From positions 310,001 to 374,000 of the forward strand of contig NZ_JBJGED010000001.1 in NCBI RefSeq assembly GCF_045062745.1: a DNA stretch of 64,000 nucleotides, read 5' to 3'. The stretch is from Paenibacillus_AA sp045062745 (GTDB lineage: Bacteria; Bacillota; Bacilli; Paenibacillales; NBRC-103111). Position numbers and translations under genes: made by a program. The notes beneath the pieces were generated by a model. The model was given only the letters and a program-made list of their open reading frames with translations, was not told the origin of the DNA and ran no database searches. Each line of letters starts with the position of its first letter. Position 1 is the stretch's first letter. Positions 46,507 to 54,963 of the stretch are shown here, piece by piece.

Positions 46507-46812
46507 TTACCCTTCCGTAATATCCGCCCTAAGTTCGCTCGCCACTTCCATCATTTTGGGAATCACCGCTTCATTAGAGCCCGCTACATACAGGTCGCCT
46601 TGATAGTGCCGGAACGGGATTTGAGTGTCGCCATACCGCCACATGAAAAAATCCCCTTCAATCGACATCGTGCTGGTCGGCCCTTTTACGGTATACACCC
46701 GGGAGTAGTCAAAATCCGGCTTGGCGCCGAAATACTGTAGGCATTCTTCGAGAGAGATGGCGGGATCTGCAATTTCTTGAAACGATCTCGTGATGCGATA
46801 ACGCTGACTCAT
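46507..46812 (-). CDS. Conserved hypothetical protein, 101 residues
   Basis: The ATG follows GCGGAGG. The product has alternating strands and helices (ISLEECLQYFG, YTVKGPTSTMSIEGDFF, DTQIPFRHYQGDLYVAG). No signal, membrane helix or known domain is recognised. Ribosome site, length and composition support it being real. Confidence 0.7.
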   Translation of the reverse strand: MSQRYRITRSFQEIADPAISLEECLQYFGAKPDFDYSRVYTVKGPTSTMSIEGDFFMWRYGDTQIPFRHYQGDLYVAGSNEAVIPKMMEVASELRADITEG

Positions 46813-46879
46813 GGAATGACCTCCGCTTGGGATTTTCTTGAACTATCAAAATTTGCATTGTTTAAGCCTCTTGCAATTC

Positions 46880-47180
46880 TAGTTTGCCCACTTGCAGCAC
46901 GGATGAGAGGGCAACACCGCGTTCATTCCGATTTTGGCACCTAAAACGCGCCTTTGCTTAATGGCAGGGAGTCGGAAACTGTCCGGAGGCGTCGTAGTTC
47001 GATTTTTCCGAATTGCAGGGAATCGGAATCGCTGTTTCTGATGAGTAGTTCGATTTCGCCTAATTAGAGCGTACTCGTAGAGCAGACGTGCTGTGAACCA
47101 GACCTGCAAGTAGGCGAAATCGAACTGCGTGCGCCTATTTGGGACCACGGCGCCTTGCAATTTCACGAAATCGAATTACA
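46880..47180. repeat. Head-to-head array of degenerate 51-bp repeats
   Basis: Units related to TGCAATTAGGCGAAATCGAA recur every 51 bp. On the right arm, copies begin at 47105 and 47156. On the left arm, inverted copies are offset by exactly 51 bp (46965 to 47016; 46995 to 47046). The arms face each other around about 47075, making a large imperfect inverted repeat between the hypothetical gene at 46507 and the gene at 47266. No gene is supported inside. Confidence 0.6.
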
Positions 47181-47265
47181 TGGGGAACCTAGTGTAATAG
47201 CGTCCTCCCTATGTAACTTTTTGCCAAAAGGAGCGTCTATTCTAGAGAAAGGAGTGGAGGCTAGG

Positions 47266-48843
47266 TTGAAAAAGTTAGGGATCGGATTTGTCGCTGCCGT
47301 TTTATTAGGGATTTGTTTATGGGCATTACCCGAACGCAGCCAGGCAGCGGAGCGGAGCGTGAGGGTCACCTTACCGGACTTTAGCGTGAACCTGAACGGA
47401 AATCCAGTGGACAACGCATACCGTGAATACCCGCTGCTCGTTTATCAGGACATCACCTATATCCCCATGACTTGGTACGATGCCAGATTGCTCGGCCTTA
47501 CCGCGAGCTGGTCGCCGGAGGGCGGCTTGAACATCCAACAAAGCCCGGTGACTTCCGTTTACAAGCCCAACTTGACAGAGCGGCGCAACACCGGCGCCTA
47601 TACGGCCGTAGTTCCCGCTACCGCCGTAACGGTCAACGGGATCACGATCGATAACTCGAAAGAGGAGTACCCTTTATTATCCTTTCGGGATGTGACGTAT
47701 TTTCCGTTAACCTGGCGGTTCGCCCACGATGCCTTCGGCTGGGATTACCGCTGGGACACTGCTGAGGGGCTCCGCATTACGTCTCAGAACCAGCATCTGC
47801 AAACAGTCGGTCTTCCGGCTTACGCCGGGGAAAACGATGTCGCCCTCTTCCATGGCTATTATTATTTCGTGGAGACGACGGCAGACTCCGTGAATCACAT
47901 TTTCCGAACCCCAGTTCAGCAGCCGTCCAACAAAGAAGAGCTTTATTCGTATGCAGCCAACACATACGTCGGCATGCAAAAGCAAGTTACCTTTCAAGTC
48001 CGGGATGGCGCGCTTTGGTTCCGCTATCACTTAGGCGGCGCTACAATGGGAAGCGACTATTTTGTAAAAATCGGCGGCGACGGGAAAGCCGAATTGATTC
48101 ATAACGGCTACTTGGATTTCCGGGCTACGCGTTTTGGAACGTTGCTCATCCAGCTCGGCACCGCGGCTTTCCGGGGCGGAAATATGTTCTTGCAGCCAGA
48201 CGGTCAGGACGTCGCTTCTCGCAAACCGGCAGGTGACCCCGAGCTGCACTATGACCTGAGAGTTAGTGAGTTCGGAACAGGCGTAGGAGGCACTTCCACC
48301 GCTACGGTGCACGGAGACAATGTGTATATGATCGCTTCGCGAGATAACACTGACGCCAATCACTTGTACCGCATCCGCCTGAAGAACAACGAAACCCAGA
48401 AAATCCTGGCTGCCAACGTCGCATCGTTTACGATTCGAGACGATCAACTGCTCTACGTGAAAACGGACACCCGCTCGTTATATGCCGCCTCCCTGGACGG
48501 AGTCGGCGAGTTCCAATTGTCCGACCCGGACCGTCCGATATCCTGGTTCGACAGCGTAGGGGGCAACGTTTTTTATACGACGCAGCTGGAAGACAACCGA
48601 TTCGCACTGTACTGGGCCAATCCGTACGGGGATGATGTGCTCGTCTGGGCCACACCGGTTGCTGAGGTGAAGGCTGCGGGCGATCGGCTCATCTGCCGGC
48701 TCCCCGAAGGGGGCGTTGCGGTCCTGGACCCAACGGGCCGTTTGCTGCTGGAGGTCGCGAACCCGGTCTCGCGTATTCTGACTTCTGACGATGGCCTCTT
48801 GCTCCAATCCGGCACGGATTCCTCGATCTGGCTCGTTCAGTGA
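47266..48843 (+). CDS. Secreted protein with copper-amine-oxidase-like N domains and a propeller-like C region
   Basis: 525 residues from a TTG at 47266, 5 nt after GGAGG; an upstream ATG lies in the repeat array and has no ribosome site. The signal peptide is KKLGIGFVAAVLLGICLWAL, ending SQAAE. Two copper-amine-oxidase N1-like repeats occupy about 30-175 (VNLNGNPVDNAYREYPLLVY / VTVNGITIDNSKEEYPLLSF; YIPMTW / YFPLTW). The rest resembles DUF5050-type propeller repeats. Probably a cell-surface or exported binding protein. Confidence 0.82.
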   Translation: MKKLGIGFVAAVLLGICLWALPERSQAAERSVRVTLPDFSVNLNGNPVDNAYREYPLLVYQDITYIPMTWYDARLLGLTASWSPEGGLNIQQSPVTSVYKPNLTERRNTGAYTAVVPATAVTVNGITIDNSKEEYPLLSFRDVTYFPLTWRFAHDAFGWDYRWDTAEGLRITSQNQHLQTVGLPAYAGENDVALFHGYYYFVETTADSVNHIFRTPVQQPSNKEELYSYAANTYVGMQKQVTFQVRDGALWFRYHLGGATMGSDYFVKIGGDGKAELIHNGYLDFRATRFGTLLIQLGTAAFRGGNMFLQPDGQDVASRKPAGDPELHYDLRVSEFGTGVGGTSTATVHGDNVYMIASRDNTDANHLYRIRLKNNETQKILAANVASFTIRDDQLLYVKTDTRSLYAASLDGVGEFQLSDPDRPISWFDSVGGNVFYTTQLEDNRFALYWANPYGDDVLVWATPVAEVKAAGDRLICRLPEGGVAVLDPTGRLLLEVANPVSRILTSDDGLLLQSGTDSSIWLVQ

Positions 48844-48847
48844 ATAA

Positions 48848-48890
48848 AAAAAGGAGGACCGACGGGTCGTCCCTTCGGTCCCCCTTCCCA
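48848..48890. terminator. Bidirectional terminator between convergent genes
   Basis: GGAGGACCGA and TCGGTCCCCC pair, flanked on one side by a run of seven A (T on the minus strand). Confidence 0.8.
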
Positions 48891-48900
48891 CATAGCGCCG

Positions 48901-49749
48901 CTACTCATACCCCGTAGCGTCCGCCGCCGCCAGCTCCAGCTGCAGCTCGCGGTGAATGCGGCCGTTCGTCGCCAGCACATGGCGCACCGGCAGCGAATAC
49001 GGGCGACCGAGCGTGTCGGTCACCTCGCCGCCCGCTTCGCGCACGAGCAGCGCCCCCGCCGCGATGTCCCAGCTATTCAGGCCGATCTCCCAGAAGCCGC
49101 TCAGCCGTCCCGCCGCCACATACGCGAGATGAAGCGCCGCCGAGCCGATAACGCGGGTGTTGCGCACCTTCGGCGCGAGCGCTTGCAAGCCCTTCATATT
49201 CACAGGCAGCGTGCTCGTCGTCCCGGCCGGGAAACCGGTGGCGATCAAGCTGTCGCTCAGCTTGGCATCGCCCGAGACCTGCATCCGCTTCCCCTTCAAA
49301 TAAGCGCCCTTTCCTTTCTCCGCCACGAACAGCTCGTCATGGAACGGGTCGTAGATGACGCCTACGATGACTTCCCCTTTATGCGCTAAGGCAATGGAGA
49401 CCGAGAAGAACGGGAACCCGTGCACGAAGTTCGTCGTCCCGTCGATCGGATCCACGATCCACAAATATTCCGCACCGCTTACTTCCTTCAGCGCCTGGAC
49501 CGATGCGTTCGCCCCCGCGCCGACGCCCTCTTCCCCAAGAAAAGCATGCGTCGGGAAGTGCGTCCGGATCAAGTTGCGGATGAGCGACTCCGAGCCCCGG
49601 TCGACCTCCGTCACCAGATCCTGCGCCGAGCTCTTCACGTCGAGCATGGCATGCGCGCCCAACTTCAGCTTGATCCACTCCCCGGCCTTCGCCGCCGTGT
49701 TGATGGCGACCGCCGTGAAGCTCTTGCTCCCTACTGTATAAACTTCCAT
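48901..49749 (-). CDS. Inositol monophosphatase family protein
   Basis: About 282 residues. The metal-binding motifs are GEEG, WIVDPIDGTTNFVHGF and WDIAAGALLVREAGG, as in the Mg-dependent, Li-sensitive inositol monophosphatase family (SuhB type). The ATG at 49749 is chosen; a TTG seven codons upstream is possible. It may act on inositol phosphate or related sugar phosphates. Confidence 0.88.
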   Translation of the reverse strand: MEVYTVGSKSFTAVAINTAAKAGEWIKLKLGAHAMLDVKSSAQDLVTEVDRGSESLIRNLIRTHFPTHAFLGEEGVGAGANASVQALKEVSGAEYLWIVDPIDGTTNFVHGFPFFSVSIALAHKGEVIVGVIYDPFHDELFVAEKGKGAYLKGKRMQVSGDAKLSDSLIATGFPAGTTSTLPVNMKGLQALAPKVRNTRVIGSAALHLAYVAAGRLSGFWEIGLNSWDIAAGALLVREAGGEVTDTLGRPYSLPVRHVLATNGRIHRELQLELAAADATGYE

Positions 49750-49916
49750 ATCATCTTTACTCAAGGTCACTCACTCTTTCTATGAATACATGATTGCATG
49801 TATGCGATACTCTCACTATATAATATTTTCCCCGCAAAATCCTCAGAGTTTCACCCAAAAACGTTTGTGTTAAGCCACAAAAGGCATAACCCCGCAGCAC
49901 AGTCAAACACAGCCCG

Positions 49917-50759
49917 TCAGCCGAGCCCGGACCAGATCAGCTTGATCGCGAGTGCGACCAGCGTAAGCCGCAGCAGCCACAGCAGCCCGTTGCCGCTAAT
50001 ACGCCGCACGATGCGGGCCCCCAGCCAACCGCCGAGCCAAGCGCCCGGAGCCAAAGCCAATACGAGCCAGCCCCCGACATCCCCATGTGCCATGTGGGTG
50101 GCGCTGCCCAGGATCGAGGAGAGGAAAATGACGAACATCGACGTCGCGGTCGCCACGTGAGCGGGGTACCGGAACAGCAGCACCATTGCCGGCACGAACA
50201 GCGAGCCGCCGCCGATGCCGAACAAGCCGGAGATAAGACCCACCCCGAAGCCGACCGCAAGCGCCGCCGGAATGTTGTAGCCATACTGCGACGTGACGCC
50301 CTGCGCATCCGTGAATGTTCGCTGAATCGGCCAGACGACCCGGCTCGGCTTGAGCTTGTTCCGGAAGATGAGCAGCCCCGAGAGGCACAGCATGAACAGG
50401 CCGAACACGAGCTGGAACAGCTTCGGCTCGAACAGGTCGGTCAAGGAGGCGCCCAGAATCGCGGCCGGTCCGCTCGTGATGAAATACAGCCAGGCACTCT
50501 TGAAATCGACCTTTTTGTCTTTCATGAATGTGAGTGTCGACGAAGCGGCGGTGAAAATCAATACGGTGAGCGAGGTGCCGACCGCCAGCGTCGTCGAGAT
50601 GTCTTGATCGAGCAGCTGCGGCCCCAGATAAATGAGCGCCGGGACAATGATGATGCCCCCGCCCAGGCCTACGATACTGCCGAATGTCGCCGAAACGACG
50701 CCGAGCAGGAGCAGGATGACAAAAGCTGTTGCGGACAAAGGGAGAACCGCTCCTTTCAT
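49917..50759 (-). CDS. TauE/SafE-family sulfite/sulfonate exporter-like permease
   Basis: 280 residues with about eight membrane helices and the duplicated motif of the family (GSIVGLGGGIIIVPALIYLG; ISGLFGIGGGSLFVPAMVLL). It probably moves a sulfur-containing or organic anion across the cytoplasmic membrane. The ribosome site is weak. Confidence 0.88.
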   Translation of the reverse strand: MKGAVLPLSATAFVILLLLGVVSATFGSIVGLGGGIIIVPALIYLGPQLLDQDISTTLAVGTSLTVLIFTAASSTLTFMKDKKVDFKSAWLYFITSGPAAILGASLTDLFEPKLFQLVFGLFMLCLSGLLIFRNKLKPSRVVWPIQRTFTDAQGVTSQYGYNIPAALAVGFGVGLISGLFGIGGGSLFVPAMVLLFRYPAHVATATSMFVIFLSSILGSATHMAHGDVGGWLVLALAPGAWLGGWLGARIVRRISGNGLLWLLRLTLVALAIKLIWSGLG

Positions 50760-50801
50760 AAGGATTTCGTTCCGTACACGCGCGAACCAGCTGAAAGCAG
50801 A

Positions 50802-50832
50802 GCATCCGCCCGACAGCTCGTCAGGCGGATGC
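50802..50832 (-). terminator. Hairpin after fabI
   Basis: GCATCCGCC and GGCGGATGC, with inner GAC/GTC, pair directly after the fabI stop; the T-run is weak. Confidence 0.55.
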
Positions 50833-50848
50833 GCGTAATCCGGTTGCC

Positions 50849-51622
50849 TTATACTCCTACAATATGATAGCCGTTGTCGACGTAAATCACTTCGCCCGTA
50901 ATCCCGCGCGACAGGTTGCTCATCAGGAACATGGCCGTGTCGCCGACTTCGGCCGTTTCCGTAGTACGGCGAAGCGGAGCCTTCTCTTCCACCTGTCGGA
51001 GGATCGAATTGAAGTCCTTGATGCCCTTCGCGGCAAGCGTCCGGATCGGCCCGGCGGAGATGCCGTTCACGCGGATATTGAACTGGCCGAGGTCGCCCGC
51101 CAAGTAGCGGATGCTCGCTTCCAGCGCGGCCTTGGCTACACCCATGACGTTGTAGTTCTTCATCGCGCGCTCGGCGCCGAGGTAGGTCATCGCCATTATG
51201 CTGCCGCCTTCCGTCATAAGCGGGTAGACGCGCTGCGCCACCGCTACGAGGGAATAAGCGCTGATGTCGTGGGCCAGGGCGAAGCCGTCGCGGGACGTAT
51301 CGACGTACAGCCCTTCGAGCTCTTCGCCTTTCGCGAAGGCGATACTATGTACGAAGCCGTGCAGGACGCCGAAATGCTCCTTCAAAGCGCCCGCCAGCGA
51401 CTCGATCTCGGAGTCGACGGCGACATTGCAAGGCAGCACCAGCGGGGAATTCGGCAAAGTGTCGGTCAGCTTGCGAACCCGCTCCTCCACGCGCTCGTTC
51501 TCATACGTGAACGCGAGTCTCGCTCCATGAGCCGAGAGCGCTTGCGCAATCGCCCAGGCGATGCTGCGGTCGTTCGCGACGCCCATGACCAATATATTTT
51601 TACCTTCCAGCAGTTGAGTCAT
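50849..51622 (-). CDS. fabI: Enoyl-[acyl-carrier-protein] reductase [NADH]
   Basis: 257 residues from the ATG at 51622, 10 nt after GAGAGGGG. The FabI fold is clear: GKNILVMGVANDRSIAWAIA at the NAD site, FVHSIAFA, the catalytic Y-x6-K (YNVMGVAK), and GPIRTLAAKGI. It catalyses the last step of the fatty-acid elongation cycle and is the target of triclosan-type inhibitors. Confidence 0.96.
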   Translation of the reverse strand: MTQLLEGKNILVMGVANDRSIAWAIAQALSAHGARLAFTYENERVEERVRKLTDTLPNSPLVLPCNVAVDSEIESLAGALKEHFGVLHGFVHSIAFAKGEELEGLYVDTSRDGFALAHDISAYSLVAVAQRVYPLMTEGGSIMAMTYLGAERAMKNYNVMGVAKAALEASIRYLAGDLGQFNIRVNGISAGPIRTLAAKGIKDFNSILRQVEEKAPLRRTTETAEVGDTAMFLMSNLSRGITGEVIYVDNGYHIVGV

Positions 51623-51774
51623 TTGTCCCGTTCCCCTCTCCACCACGTAAAAGTCGGCTTGCCGCCGGCGAGACGGATCCTGTTCGCCGGAGCGGCCGAG
51701 CCCTACTTTACAACGTACCCCATTTTTCTCCTTAGATCAAGAGGAACTCCCAATTTCTACAATCCGCTAAGAAA

Positions 51775-51846
51775 CCCCACAAAGTGACGTGAGCCTTCGA
51801 AGCCTATTCCGGGGCAGAGCCCCTTTGCGGGGACCCCGGGACTTAT
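51775..51846. repeat. Hairpin-forming intergenic repeat, copy 1
   Basis: CCCCACAAAGTGA and TTTGCGGGGACCCCG bracket the internal palindrome CTTCGAAG. The same element occurs at 54233. Here it lies between uvsE and fabI. Confidence 0.6.
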
Positions 51847-51860
51847 ACTTTCTATATGTT

Positions 51861-52832
51861 TTAAATGAGCTCCACGGTGGCCGCATCCCGCACCCGAATG
51901 CCGCTCGCCTCCTTCAGCTCGTCCATGAGCCGGAATAGCGCGCCATCCTTGCGCTTCGCCTCCAGCATGACGTCCAGCTCGGGGGTGAACAGCCGGATTG
52001 AGCGGAGAAACGCCAAAAGATCTTCCGCCCTCACATCGTCCGCATGACCCCGGGGGTCCTTCTCGCTCTTCGGACTGGACATGTGGATTTTGGGCGGGAC
52101 CCGCTGCCCGACCCACGTATACGCGATGCGCTCCCAGAGCGGCTGGTCCAGCTCCATCCCTCCGCTGTTGACGGCATGATGGTGAAGGTCCAGCACCATA
52201 GGCACTCCGATGCGTTCGCACACGTCCAACGTTTCGGCGACCGTGAACGTCTTATCGTCGTTTTCCAGGGTCAGCCTTTCCTTGATTCTCGGGTCCAGTC
52301 GTTCGAAGTTGGCGATGAACCGCTTGGCCGCCGCTTCCTTGTCCCCATAAGCACCTCCGACATGGATGTTACACTTCGCGCGCTCGTCGAGCCCCATCGC
52401 TTCGAACATCCGCACATGCCGGTCGAGATCGGCTATTGAATGGCGCAGCACCTCGTCCCTGGGCGTACTCAGCACCGTAAAATGATCCGGGTGGAAGCTG
52501 ACGCGCATGTCATGCTCGACCACATATTCTCCGATGGCGCGGAAGGCCGGTTCCAGCCTGGGGAACGGGTCCCAGCCTTCGCGCTCCAGGTCCTCGTGGC
52601 CGATCAGCGGAATCAGCTTCGAGGAGAACCGGTACAGATGGATATCGTGCGCACGATTATGGCGCAGCAGCCGGAGCGTGTTGTGCAGGTTCTCCTCGGC
52701 GATCCGTTCCAGCTTGAGGATAGCAGCCTCCCGGTCGGCCAGCTTGCTGAATGTCGTATACGTCATCGTCCTGGACGGCGAAGCGTTCTCTACTACCGTG
52801 GACATGGCCACGTATCCCAATCGGACGATCAT
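51861..52832 (-). CDS. uvsE: UV DNA damage endonuclease (UvsE/UvdE)
   Basis: 323 residues from the ATG at 52832, which follows AAGGAGGG. The TIM-barrel family signatures are visible: RLGYVAMS at the start, VSFHPDHFTVL, CNIHVGGAYGDKE, LTLENDD, PMVLDLHHHAVN and DVMLEAKRKD. It nicks DNA 5' of UV photoproducts for repair; spore formers commonly carry it. Confidence 0.94.
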   Translation of the reverse strand: MIVRLGYVAMSTVVENASPSRTMTYTTFSKLADREAAILKLERIAEENLHNTLRLLRHNRAHDIHLYRFSSKLIPLIGHEDLEREGWDPFPRLEPAFRAIGEYVVEHDMRVSFHPDHFTVLSTPRDEVLRHSIADLDRHVRMFEAMGLDERAKCNIHVGGAYGDKEAAAKRFIANFERLDPRIKERLTLENDDKTFTVAETLDVCERIGVPMVLDLHHHAVNSGGMELDQPLWERIAYTWVGQRVPPKIHMSSPKSEKDPRGHADDVRAEDLLAFLRSIRLFTPELDVMLEAKRKDGALFRLMDELKEASGIRVRDAATVELI

Positions 52833-52933
52833 CGCTCGCCCTCCTTGCGGTTCCGTCAAGTTTAACCTCTCCGCTTACTTTCTCCCAACTCCCCGATTTT
52901 CATTTACTTGGCGCTTCTTAATGCTGCTAGATG

Positions 52934-54211
52934 CTACCTGATGCGCTCAAGCCCGCCCATGTACGGGCGAAGCGCAGCCGGGATGTACACCGTGCCGTCC
53001 GCCTGCTGATGATTTTCGAGCAGCGGAATGAGGATGCGCGGCGTCGCGACCGCGGTATTGTTCAGCGTATGCGCGTACTGCAGGCGGCCCTCCCGGTCCC
53101 GGTAGCGGATGTTCGCGCGCCGCGCCTGGAAGTCCAGCAAATTCGACGCCGAATGGGTCTCTCCGTAGGCTTGCCGGCTCGGCATCCACGTTTCGATGTC
53201 GTACTGCTTGTGCGTCTTCTGCGACATGTCGCCCGTGCATACGGCGACGACGCGATACGGCAGCTCCAGCAGCTCCAGAATATGCTCCGCGTTGGCCGTG
53301 ATCTCCTGCAGCATCCGCTCCGATACGGCCGCGTCCGCTTCGCACAGCACGACCTGCTCCACCTTGGCGAACTGGTGGACGCGGTAGAGACCCCGCACGT
53401 CGCGGCCTGCCGAGCCGATCTCGCGGCGGAAGCAGGCCGTTGCCGCCGACAAGCGCAGCGGCTCGGCCCCCAAGTCCAGCACTTCGCCGCTGCAGTAAGC
53501 GACGAGCGGCGCTTCCGACGTGCCGACGAGCCACTTGTCCTCGTCCCGCAGCTCGTACGTCTGCTCCCGGCCGAGCGGGAAGAACCCCGTGCTCGTCAGC
53601 GCCTCCTCCCGCACCATAAGCGGCACCTCGAGCAGCGTGAAGCCGCGCTCCGCCAGCACGTCGATCGCCAGCTGCTGGACGGCGCGGTGGAGCTGGGCGC
53701 CGGCGCCGCGCAAGTAATAGCTGCGGCTGCCGCCGGCCTTCACCCCGCGCGGGATGTCCAGCAGCCCGAGCCGCTCGCCGAGCTCGACGTGATCGCTCGG
53801 CGCGAAGTCGAACTCCGGCGGGCGTCCCACCCGCCGCACTTCCACATTGTCGGCGTCGCTTGCGCCTAGCGGCGTGTCCGCCGACGGAACATTCGGCACC
53901 TGCAGCAGCAGCTGGCGGTGCCGGGCGTTCACGAGCTCGAGCTGCGCCTCGAGCTCGCCGAGCACGCGGTTGCCTTCGCGCACCGCGGCCTGCAGGCGCT
54001 CGCGCTCGGGCGCGTTGCCCTCGCGCGTCAGCTCCGCAATGCGCTTCGAGTGCGCATTGCGCTCGTGGCGCAGCCGCTCCGTCTCCTGCAGGAGGCGGCG
54101 CCGCTCGTCATCGCCGTCCAGCAGCGCTTGGATCGAGACGGCGAGCCCTTTCTGGTCCGCTGCGCGCTGCACCTCCTCGGCATGCTCCCGAATCCATTTG
54201 ATGTCCAACAT
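52934..54211 (-). CDS. serS: Seryl-tRNA synthetase
   Basis: 425 residues from the ATG at 54211, preceded by GAAAGAGGG. It has an N-terminal antiparallel coiled-coil arm (about 28-105), then class II synthetase motifs (HRAVQQLAIDVL, ACFRREIGSAGRDVRGLYRVHQF, and the last helix LLENHQ). It charges tRNA-Ser with serine. A T-box leader controls it, and a hairpin repeat separates the T-box terminator from the start codon. Confidence 0.97.
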   Translation of the reverse strand: MLDIKWIREHAEEVQRAADQKGLAVSIQALLDGDDERRRLLQETERLRHERNAHSKRIAELTREGNAPERERLQAAVREGNRVLGELEAQLELVNARHRQLLLQVPNVPSADTPLGASDADNVEVRRVGRPPEFDFAPSDHVELGERLGLLDIPRGVKAGGSRSYYLRGAGAQLHRAVQQLAIDVLAERGFTLLEVPLMVREEALTSTGFFPLGREQTYELRDEDKWLVGTSEAPLVAYCSGEVLDLGAEPLRLSAATACFRREIGSAGRDVRGLYRVHQFAKVEQVVLCEADAAVSERMLQEITANAEHILELLELPYRVVAVCTGDMSQKTHKQYDIETWMPSRQAYGETHSASNLLDFQARRANIRYRDREGRLQYAHTLNNTAVATPRILIPLLENHQQADGTVYIPAALRPYMGGLERIR

Positions 54212-54232
54212 GATCGTTCCCTCTTTCCTTGA

Positions 54233-54296
54233 CCCCACAAAGTGAAGTTGGCCTTCGAAGCTGATTCCGATTACTTTGCGGGGACCCCGAGATTTT
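54233..54296. repeat. Hairpin-forming intergenic repeat, copy 2, inside the serS leader
   Basis: CCCCACAAAGTGA, GCCTTCGAAGC and CTTTGCGGGGACCCCG match copy 1 at 51775. It sits between the T-box terminator and the serS ribosome site, so the transcript can form an extra stem there. Confidence 0.65.
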
Positions 54297-54317
54297 GTAA
54301 GTTTGAACCTAAAAACA

Positions 54318-54565
54318 CAAAAAGCGCCCTCATCCGTTGGGACGAGGGGCGCTTCTACGCTCGCGGTGCCACCCAATTTGACCAACTGCACAGCATGCAG
54401 CCGATCCGCTTGGTTATGCCGTAACGGGGCATAGTCCGGCTTACTTAGGGGGTTCCATCTTCGGACATGCAGCTAGGGTAAGCTGAGCCGATTCGCAGGA
54501 ATCCTGGTCGCAAACGCCTCCGAGTTGGATGCTCTTCATAGGCGGTTTGATCGTGTTCGATTGTT
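54318..54565 (-). promoter_or_regulatory. T-box riboswitch leader of serS
   Basis: On the minus strand the canonical T-box AATTGGGTGGCACCGCGAG lies at about 54359-54378, followed by a terminator (AGCGCCC and GGGCGCT, then TTTTT) at about 54318-54354. A long structured region upstream is Stem I. Uncharged tRNA-Ser should stabilise the antiterminator. A UCC in AGGATTCCTGCG is a candidate serine specifier, not proven. Confidence 0.9.
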
Positions 54566-54572
54566 GACGCTT

Positions 54573-54602
54573 ATTATACCTGATAGGCCGGGACTGTTGC
54601 AA
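54573..54602 (-). promoter_or_regulatory. Sigma-A promoter of the serS T-box transcript
   Basis: TTGCAA (54602-54597) and a perfect TATAAT (54578-54573) are spaced by 18 nt, right at the start of the T-box leader. Confidence 0.6.
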
Positions 54603-54606
54603 GGGG

Positions 54607-54921
54607 CTACTGCTCTCCGAAAAACATCTCGTGCGCAAGCGCCGTCTGCACCTGCGCTTCCTCCTCCGTCAGCCGGCGGACGAGCTCCATCTCCACCTGG
54701 GTCACTTCTTCGCCTTGGAAGTTGATCTCCGCGATTGAGGCGACGATTTTCACGATGGCAATCGCCTTGTTCGTCGGCGTGTAGGCGATAACCTTCTGTC
54801 CGGTCGGGAAGACGCGGAAGCCGCTTTTCATCATTTTGCCTCGGCCGTATTCCAGCAATTCGTAGAGCTCCTGGTCCGATTTGAATTTGCACACCGAATT
54901 GAATTCGGTTTGAAAACCCAT
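54607..54921 (-). CDS. Conserved hypothetical protein, 104 residues
   Basis: The ATG follows TAGGAGGTG. Predicted alpha/beta content (ELYELLEYGRGKMMKSGFRV, TPTNKAIAIVKIVASI) and a Glu-rich helical C-terminus (EEVTQVEMELVRRLTEEEAQ). No family is recognised with confidence. Its ribosome site is strong. The serS promoter lies just past its end. Confidence 0.75.
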   Translation of the reverse strand: MGFQTEFNSVCKFKSDQELYELLEYGRGKMMKSGFRVFPTGQKVIAYTPTNKAIAIVKIVASIAEINFQGEEVTQVEMELVRRLTEEEAQVQTALAHEMFFGEQ

Positions 54922-54963
54922 GGCTGCACCTCCTAAAAGGAATATAATTGCCTCAAAAGCGAC

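Noticed and set aside
46879..47166. 95-codon minus-strand frame with repeated peptide
   Set aside because: It is the translation of the 51-bp repeat array; no ribosome site and a repetitive basic peptide.
53860..54245. Long plus-strand frames over the serS coiled-coil arm
   Set aside because: Shadows of serS caused by Arg/Glu-rich codons.
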